Shown in pieces: positions 58,954 to 64,000 of a DNA stretch of 64,000 nucleotides. The translations under genes and the position numbers were made by a program. The notes beneath the pieces are model-generated. The model was given only the letters and a program-made list of their open reading frames with translations. It searched no databases and had not been told where the DNA came from. The stretch lies in NCBI RefSeq assembly GCF_004117875.1, contig NZ_RAHW01000001.1, forward strand, positions 744,001 through 808,000, written 5' to 3'. The DNA comes from Geomonas oryzae (lineage in GTDB: Bacteria; Desulfobacterota; Desulfuromonadia; Geobacterales; Geobacteraceae). Position 1 is the first letter of the stretch. Each line of letters opens with the position of its first letter.

Positions 58954-60789
58954 CTAGTCGGACTCCTTCCGGGGTTCCAGTTTCTCTCGCAGCGCCTTTG
59001 CCGCGCTCTCGGTCATCCCCGGCGCGGCCATCAGTTCCTCCAGCGTCGCTCCCCGTACTCCTTTCAGACTCCCGAAGTGCTTCAAGAGCGCTTTCTTCCT
59101 TTTCGCGCCGATCCCCGGCACCTGGTCGAGCTCGGAGCCGGTCATGATCTTGCTGCGCACCGCCTTGTGGTAGGTGACCGCGAAGCGGTGCGCCTCGTCG
59201 CGGATGCGCGCGAGAAGGAGCAGCGGAGCGGAACTCTGCCGGAGCACGATCGGGTTCTTCCTCCCCGGTCGGAAGACGCGCTCGTCGCTCTTCGAGATCT
59301 CCTCGCTTTCCATGTCCCTGAAGGTGCGGCTCTTGGCGAGGCCCGCGGCCTCAACCCCTGAAACGCCAAGCTCTTCGAGCACCGCGTTCAAGACACCCAA
59401 CTGCCCGAGACCGCCGTCGACCACGATGAGATCGGGCTGCTCCTCGGTGGTCTCCGCCTTGAAACGGCGCGACAGCACCTCACGCATCATGGCGAAGTCG
59501 TCGGACTGCAGCACCCCCTTGATCCGGTAGCGCCGGTACAGGTTCTTGTCGGCCTTGCCGTCGATGAAGACGACGCGGCTCCCCACCGCCATCTCCCCCT
59601 GGATGTTCGAGATGTCGTAGCATTCGATCCTTCTCGGGGGGCGGGAAAGGTGCAGCTTGTCGGCCAGTTCGCCTAGCAGGGTCTCGGACGAGCTCTCCTT
59701 CGCCAGACGCTCCTTGGCTGCCGTCTCCGCGTTCTTCTGCGCGAGCTTCACCATCTCCAGCTTGGGGCCGCGCTGCGGCGCCGCTATGCTCACCTTCTTT
59801 CCGGCCTTTTCGGAAAGGAGCTCCTCGAGCGGGCCCGGCTCGGGTATCGCCATCGGGATCAGCACCTGGGGGGGGATCGGTGCGTCCAGATCGTAGTACT
59901 CGTTCAGGAACGAGGCGAGCCCTTCCTCGGTTTCCATCTCCCACTCGAAGAGGAAGCTGCGTCCGCCGGTCACGGTGCCTCCGCGGATGTGCAAGAGGGC
60001 GATCTGCATCCGGTCCCCGTCGCGGTGCAGGCCGAATACGTCGCTGTCGCCCCCCTGCGCCACCATCTTCTGGCGCTCCACGGTAACCTCGATGGCGCGC
60101 ACCAGGTCCCGGAAGCGGGCCGCGTCCTCGTAGCGCATCTCCTGGCTCGCCTGGTTCATCTTCGCGCGGTACAGGCGGGCGATCTCGGTGTTCTTCCCTT
60201 CCAGGAAGAGGGCGGCCCCCTCGGCAAGCGCCGCGTACTCCTCCTTGCCGATCATGCCGCAGCAGGGGGCGGAGCACTGCTTGATCTGGTAGTAGAGGCA
60301 GGGGCGCTTTCTGGCCATGCAGGTCGCCAGCGGGTAGTGGCGCAGCGGGAACATCTTGTAGAGCTGCTTCAGCACCTCTTTCGCGGCGGTGGCGGAGGAG
60401 TAGGGGCCGAAGTAGCGTGCGCCGTCGGAAGGGATCTTGCGCACCAGCGAGAGGCGGGGGAAGTCTTCCTTCATGTCCATGCGCAGCGAAAAGTAGGTCT
60501 TGTCGTCGCGCAGGTTGATGTTGTACTTCGGCCGGTGCTGCTTGATCAGCGTGTTCTCGAGGATGAGTGCTTCCTTCTCGGTGTCGGTGACCAGGTAGTC
60601 GACCGATTCGACGAGTTGCACCATGAAGCGGATGTGAACGCGGGAGTCGCGGGTGTCGCCGACGTAGGCCCGGACCCGGTTTCTCAGGTTGCGTGCCTTG
60701 CCGACGTAAATGACGGTGCCGTCCGAGGTCTTCATGAGGTAGACGCCGGGGGAGGTGGGGAAGTTCTTGATCATCTCCTGGGTAATCAT
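58954..60789 (-). CDS. uvrC: excinuclease ABC subunit C
   Basis: 611 residues. GIY-YIG nuclease (GVYLMKTSDGTVIYVGKARN), UVR domain (KMNQASQEMRYEDAARFRDL), RNase H-like endonuclease (ECYDISNIQGEMAVGSRVVF, PDLIVVDGGLGQLG) and C-terminal helix-hairpin-helix (LDQVPGIGAKRKKALLKHFG). It makes both incisions in nucleotide excision repair. Full length. Confidence 0.97.
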   Translation of the reverse strand: MITQEMIKNFPTSPGVYLMKTSDGTVIYVGKARNLRNRVRAYVGDTRDSRVHIRFMVQLVESVDYLVTDTEKEALILENTLIKQHRPKYNINLRDDKTYFSLRMDMKEDFPRLSLVRKIPSDGARYFGPYSSATAAKEVLKQLYKMFPLRHYPLATCMARKRPCLYYQIKQCSAPCCGMIGKEEYAALAEGAALFLEGKNTEIARLYRAKMNQASQEMRYEDAARFRDLVRAIEVTVERQKMVAQGGDSDVFGLHRDGDRMQIALLHIRGGTVTGGRSFLFEWEMETEEGLASFLNEYYDLDAPIPPQVLIPMAIPEPGPLEELLSEKAGKKVSIAAPQRGPKLEMVKLAQKNAETAAKERLAKESSSETLLGELADKLHLSRPPRRIECYDISNIQGEMAVGSRVVFIDGKADKNLYRRYRIKGVLQSDDFAMMREVLSRRFKAETTEEQPDLIVVDGGLGQLGVLNAVLEELGVSGVEAAGLAKSRTFRDMESEEISKSDERVFRPGRKNPIVLRQSSAPLLLLARIRDEAHRFAVTYHKAVRSKIMTGSELDQVPGIGAKRKKALLKHFGSLKGVRGATLEELMAAPGMTESAAKALREKLEPRKESD

Positions 60790-60851
60790 GAGGCGTAGTA
60801 TAGACGGTTGCTGATTAGAAGGGAAGGTGGGACGTGCGTAGGAGGGGATAT

Positions 60852-60950
60852 GCTCCTCCCCCCGGAGGGGGGAGGCTGGGAGGGGGGAAGCTATCGGCTA
60901 CAGGCATCCTCTTCCCCCTCCCCGACCCTCCCCCTCCGGGGGAGGGAGAG
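60852..60950. repeat. type A repeat (between uvrC and the RRM gene)
   Basis: CTCCCCCCGGAGGGGGGAGG, CTGGGAGGGGGGAAGC, core, TTCCCCCTCCCCGACC and CTCCCCCTCCGGGGGAGGG; complete. Confidence 0.75.
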
Positions 60951-60974
60951 ACTTAGAGAGCGGGGAGCAAGCGG

Positions 60975-61556
60975 CTAGCGCTTCCCACTCCTGCCGCCGG
61001 GCTTGGGACCGTTGCCGGGACGCGCGGCGGGCTTCGCTCCTGCGGGCCTTGCCGCTCCGGCTTTGGCTGACGCAGGCTTCGAACCGGCCGGTCTGGCCGA
61101 CCCGGCTGCGGGCTTGGTCGTCGCGGGGCGTGTGGCGGGTTTCGCTGCGGCCTTCGCGGCAGGTTTCGCAGCCGGTTTAGCTGCAGGCTTTGCCGGAGCC
61201 GGTGTTGCCGCTGCCGCTTTCTTTTCAGCCGCCTTCTTTTCGGCCGCCTCGACGCGCCACCTCGGGAGCCCCTTGGCGCCGCCGCCGCCCGCCTTCATCT
61301 TCTGCGGGTTGGCGTAGGAGACTGTGATCTGCTTGTCGAGTAGCCATGCGCCGTCCAGGGAGTCGATCGCGTCCTTGGCTTCCGCCTCGGTGGACATCCT
61401 CACGTAGCCGCACCCTTTGAACTGGCCGGTCGTCGGATCGGTGATGAGGTGGATGGAGGTCACCTTGCCGGAGACGGAGAACAACTTATTGATTTCATAT
61501 TCGGTGATATCGTAGGACAGGCTTCCCACGTAAAGTTCCTTGCCAGCTTTTGCCAT
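60975..61556 (-). CDS. RNA-binding protein: RRM domain with Ala/Lys/Pro-rich tail
   Basis: 193 residues. One RRM (about 6-85) with RNP2 LYVGSL and RNP1 KGCGYVRM. From about 108 the chain is Ala, Lys and Pro with repeats such as KPAAKPAAKPAAKAAAK, ending Arg/Gly-rich, like eukaryotic histone H1 or bacterial HU-tail proteins. It probably binds RNA nonspecifically through the tail and modulates structure or decay. AAGGAG upstream. Confidence 0.85.
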   Translation of the reverse strand: MAKAGKELYVGSLSYDITEYEINKLFSVSGKVTSIHLITDPTTGQFKGCGYVRMSTEAEAKDAIDSLDGAWLLDKQITVSYANPQKMKAGGGGAKGLPRWRVEAAEKKAAEKKAAAATPAPAKPAAKPAAKPAAKAAAKPATRPATTKPAAGSARPAGSKPASAKAGAARPAGAKPAARPGNGPKPGGRSGKR

Positions 61557-61667
61557 TTAACGGTTTCTCCTTGATTTGGTCGGCACACTCTAGCACAACA
61601 CGCCCCGGCGCCGCAAAGTTTCTCTCGCGCCGCCCCTTTAGCCGCTTGTCCGCTTGCTCCTTGCTTC

Positions 61668-61698
61668 CAGTTCTCCCCCTCCCGCAAGGGGAGGGGGA
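61668..61698. terminator. GC-rich hairpin near 61.68 kb
   Basis: CCCCCTCCC, loop GCAA, GGGGAGGGGG; it follows the sensor gene on the minus strand and may end its transcript. Confidence 0.4.
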
Positions 61699-61735
61699 CT
61701 TTACGATTGCGACATCGTCACCGGAAAACGGGAGT

Positions 61736-62938
61736 TCAGGCGTCGCGACGCTCCCTGAGGATCGCTGTGAAAAGCGGTTCACCATCGGTCTTCGAAGCCG
61801 ACACCACCATCTCCACCGGGACGACTTTCCCCCCTGCGCTCACCACCCGTTGCCGCGTGGTCTCCTCCTTGAATTCGCCGGGTTGTTCGATGCGCGCCTT
61901 CAGCTCCTCTCCCCCCTCGAGGAAGTCGAAGACGGTTTCCCCGAGGAGCATCTGACGGTTCCGGCCGAGGAGAGCTTCCGCCTTCTCGTTGGCGATGACG
62001 ATCTTGCCGTCCTTCAGGAAGGTGATCACGGCCGAGGCGGCGACCTCGATGAAGCGGCGGTAACGCTCGTCCGCCTCACGCGACTGCACCGTGCGGCGTG
62101 AAAGCTCGTCCATCAGGTCGTCGAAGGCCCCGATGAGCATGCCGATCTCGTCGTGAGACTTCTGCGGAAGTTTCTCCTCAAAGTTCCCCGTCCTGGTGAC
62201 GTTGATGATCGCAGCGGAGAGAAGGCGGACCGGCTCGATGATGAGCCGGCTCATGATGAACGCCATGACGATGGTGACGATGAGGAAGACGGCGCCGCGC
62301 GCCATCATGTCGAGTTTCAGGTTCGCGCCGAGCTGGGCGTAGAGGTCCTTGACCGGTACGGTGACCGATACGGCACCGATCACCTCGCCCACCTTGTAGT
62401 TGTAGGAATAGTGGCCGGGGGGGAAGCGTTTTCTGACGAAGTCCGGGGCGCTTTGGTAGCTGCCGTGGCACTCGAGGCAGGAGGCGGTTGCGCGCATCGG
62501 CAGCAGGTAGCGGAAGACGCTGGAGTCGCCGCTTTCCACGATGCCGTAGGACTCGGCGGCGGGCTGGGTGATGAACTTGGTGAGTTGGGCGGTCTCGTAA
62601 GCGTCCGGGCGGTTTTCCGGGTTGCGGTAACGCAAGGAGACCTGGCGCACGTAGAACTTGCTGTTCTGGGTGACCCGTCTCGCCACCTGGGTTGCCACCA
62701 CCTGCGGGACGAGGCCGTAGTTGCGTTCCGGTTCGTCCTTCACCACCGACGACATGTACTCCCGCGTTTCGATCAACTGAGTCGCCAGGCTGCGTGCGTT
62801 ATCCACCGCGAAGCGGAGGATGAACTCTTTCTGGCGCTGGTAGGTGAAGATGCCGGTGGCGAGGAGGAGAGCTATCAGAAGCAGCGACATGAGTCCGAAG
62901 AACTTGCTGCGGATGGACAAATCTGAGGGGCGGGGCAT
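61736..62938 (-). CDS. membrane sensor with haem-binding periplasmic domain, HAMP and PAS, no output domain
   Basis: 400 residues, AGGAGG 4 bases before the ATG. Helix at about 13-33, then a periplasmic domain of the DUF3365 (Tll0287-like) type with one CLECH haem c motif, a second helix (about 210-230, RGAVFLIVTIVMAFIMSRLI), HAMP (EPVRLLSAAIINVTRTGNFE), and a PAS at about 285-400. There is no kinase, cyclase or chemotaxis domain. It may sense redox state and pass it on by contact. The triheme cytochrome gene lies just upstream. Confidence 0.85.
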   Translation of the reverse strand: MPRPSDLSIRSKFFGLMSLLLIALLLATGIFTYQRQKEFILRFAVDNARSLATQLIETREYMSSVVKDEPERNYGLVPQVVATQVARRVTQNSKFYVRQVSLRYRNPENRPDAYETAQLTKFITQPAAESYGIVESGDSSVFRYLLPMRATASCLECHGSYQSAPDFVRKRFPPGHYSYNYKVGEVIGAVSVTVPVKDLYAQLGANLKLDMMARGAVFLIVTIVMAFIMSRLIIEPVRLLSAAIINVTRTGNFEEKLPQKSHDEIGMLIGAFDDLMDELSRRTVQSREADERYRRFIEVAASAVITFLKDGKIVIANEKAEALLGRNRQMLLGETVFDFLEGGEELKARIEQPGEFKEETTRQRVVSAGGKVVPVEMVVSASKTDGEPLFTAILRERRDA

Positions 62939-62997
62939 GTATCCTCCTGAAATCCATGGCACTAAAGTCCCAAGTATAACGGAGGAGGTGCGAACTG

Positions 62998-63036
62998 CAA
63001 AAAAAAGCCCCATCCGCGGAGGGGCCGGACGGGGCA
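62998..63036 (-). terminator. terminator of the triheme cytochrome gene
   Basis: GCCCCGTCCGG and CCGCGGATGGGGC pair at the ends (minus strand), followed by eight T. Confidence 0.7.
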
Positions 63037-63087
63037 AAAAGAGTGTTTGTGGGGTTTTAACGTAGAACGCAGAACGTAGAACGTCCG

Positions 63088-63336
63088 TTATTTCTTGTGG
63101 CACTCGAAGCAGATCTCTTCGGTCTCGCGGCGCTTGATCTGGGCGGCCTTGTCCTTGGGGACCCCTTTGCCCATCAGCTTCTCGCCCATCTTGTGACAGT
63201 CGAAGCAGTTTCTCCCCTTCAGTGCCTTGTGCATCTTGACCATCGCCGGGTTTTTGCTGTGACAGACGTTGCACTCGAAGCCATAGGCGGCGCCGGCGCT
63301 GAGTGACAGCAGCAGAACGGGAATCAGTTTCTTCAT
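63088..63336 (-). CDS. small triheme c-type cytochrome
   Basis: 82 residues with a signal sequence (MKKLIPVLLLSLSAGAAYG), mature protein of about 63. Three CXXCH motifs: CNVCH, CFDCH and CFECH, plus other His for bis-His ligation. Similar in size and layout to the periplasmic c7-type cytochromes of Geobacter, but I cannot assign it to PpcA and its relatives. It moves electrons in the periplasm. It is transcribed toward the haem-containing sensor. Confidence 0.9.
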   Translation of the reverse strand: MKKLIPVLLLSLSAGAAYGFECNVCHSKNPAMVKMHKALKGRNCFDCHKMGEKLMGKGVPKDKAAQIKRRETEEICFECHKK

Positions 63337-63409
63337 GGGAGGCCCCTTCGTTTTTCAGGTTTCTATCCAGCTTCAGCGCGGGCAGCATAAACCCTTGCCT
63401 GCGTGGGCG

Positions 63410-63427
63410 CCTTGACCAAAGTCAAGG
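63410..63427. promoter_or_regulatory. CRP/FNR-type palindrome
   Basis: CCTTGACCAAAGTCAAGG, a perfect 7-bp inverted repeat around AAAC-type spacer, i.e. TTGAC-N4-GTCAA. It lies about 75 bases upstream of the cytochrome start and 120 before parA. Confidence 0.5.
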
Positions 63428-63541
63428 AAGCGGCGGCTTCGCTTCCTGAGAAAACGCTTTTCATAGCCCCGTCAGTATGGTAGTTTTCCATGCTTTGCAT
63501 TGTGGGAAAGACTCGGATCATTCACAAATCGAGAAGAAATC

Positions 63542-64000
63542 ATGGCTAAGATCATCTGTGTGGCGAATCAAAAGGGTGGGGTGGGCAAGACCACGACGGC
63601 GGTGAACCTGGCAGCATCTCTGGCCGTTGCCGAGCGGCGCGTCCTCCTGGTGGACATGGACCCGCAGGGGAACGCGGGAAGCGGCGTGGGCGCCGATAAG
63701 GATGTCCTCGAAGAGAGCATCTACGATGCCCTGATCAACGATGCACCCGCAGCGCGCATCGTGCTGAAGACGGAACTCCCCTACCTGCACCTGTTCCCGG
63801 CCACCTCCGACCTCGCCGGCGCCGAGCTGGAACTCGTGAGCGTGACCGACCGCGAGAGGAAGCTGAAGAAGATTCTCGATTCCCTCGCCGGCTCCTACGA
63901 CTACATCTTCATCGACTGCCCTCCTTCGCTGAACCTCTTGACCATCAACGCGATGACCGCGGCGCACTCCGTGCTGATCCCGCTGCAGTGCGAGTTCTAC
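63542..64000 (+). CDS. parA: ParA/Soj chromosome-partitioning ATPase (N-terminal part, cut by window end)
   Basis: 153 residues up to the last base, no stop. Deviant Walker [19 protein letters not shown], then [17 protein letters not shown] and [19 protein letters not shown]. These are diagnostic of ParA. parB would be expected just beyond the window. The ATG at 63542 starts [10 protein letters not shown]. Confidence 0.95.
   Translation, partial: MAKIICVANQKGGVGKTTTAVNLAASLAVAERRVLLVDMDPQGNAGSGVGADKDVLEESIYDALINDAPAARIVLKTELPYLHLFPATSDLAGAELELVSVTDRERKLKKILDSLAGSYDYIFIDCPPSLNLLTINAMTAAHSVLIPLQCEFY

Noticed and set aside
63518-63967. Minus-strand open frame over the last 450 bases
   Set aside because: It is antisense to the start of parA, which has a deviant Walker A and runs off the end.

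Overview
The window is about 64 kb of GC-rich bacterial chromosome that looks like Geobacteraceae (Geobacter / Citrifermentans / Geomonas group). The basis is a periplasmic triheme c-type cytochrome, a sensor with a haem-binding CxxCH, a caa3-type oxidase with a haem c on subunit II, an MglB/MglA pair, and many short GC-rich palindromic repeats between genes. The species cannot be fixed from sequence alone. Most genes are ordinary core genes in short operons.

Layout. 1-3.5 kb: caa3 cytochrome oxidase genes in the order I-III-IV-II, then haem O synthase. 3.5-7 kb: two paralogous small Cys proteins on either side of a tdh-kbl threonine-degradation operon and a small lipoprotein. 7-11 kb: a large hybrid histidine kinase and a hicAB toxin-antitoxin pair. 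11.2-15 kb: a probable ovothiol operon (ovoA, ovoB-like lyase, DsrE-like protein). 15-24 kb: guaC, an MFS transporter, a tRNA-dihydrouridine synthase, a SlyD-like FKBP with a Cys/Asp-rich insert, small conserved proteins, flagellin and thpR. 24.3-26.6 kb: serS, two tRNA-Ser genes, a lipoprotein and two tRNA-Arg(ACG) genes.

26.86-32.93 kb is an AT-richer integrative element in the 3' end of tRNA-Ala(CGC). It is bounded by 18-bp direct repeats and carries a tyrosine integrase, a serine resolvase and an HUH-like protein. It also carries a short run of integron-type gene cassettes, with two good attC sites and one partial site, and no IntI nearby. The cassettes encode a HEPN-motif protein and a two-gene unit made of a membrane-anchored beta-rich protein and a stand-alone GT51 transglycosylase domain. 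This cassette segment is the best candidate for an undescribed, possibly defensive, system.

33-48 kb: a GAF histidine kinase, dksA-like, radA, a HEAT-repeat protein, fabH-like, a methyltransferase, a MATE exporter, an AhpD-like gene with an in-frame TGA that is very probably a selenoprotein, a second GAF kinase, a DUF1259 remnant with chrA, ssb and plsC. 48.6-64 kb: RNase J, ftsK, an ACT regulator, def, a CcsA/ResB cytochrome-c maturation pair, cyclophilin, phosphohexomutase, mglBA, uvrC, an RRM protein with a basic tail, a haem-containing HAMP-PAS sensor, the triheme cytochrome, and the start of parA, which runs off the window.

At least four families of short palindromic repeats recur in intergenic spaces. 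One copy supplies the last codons of a protein.
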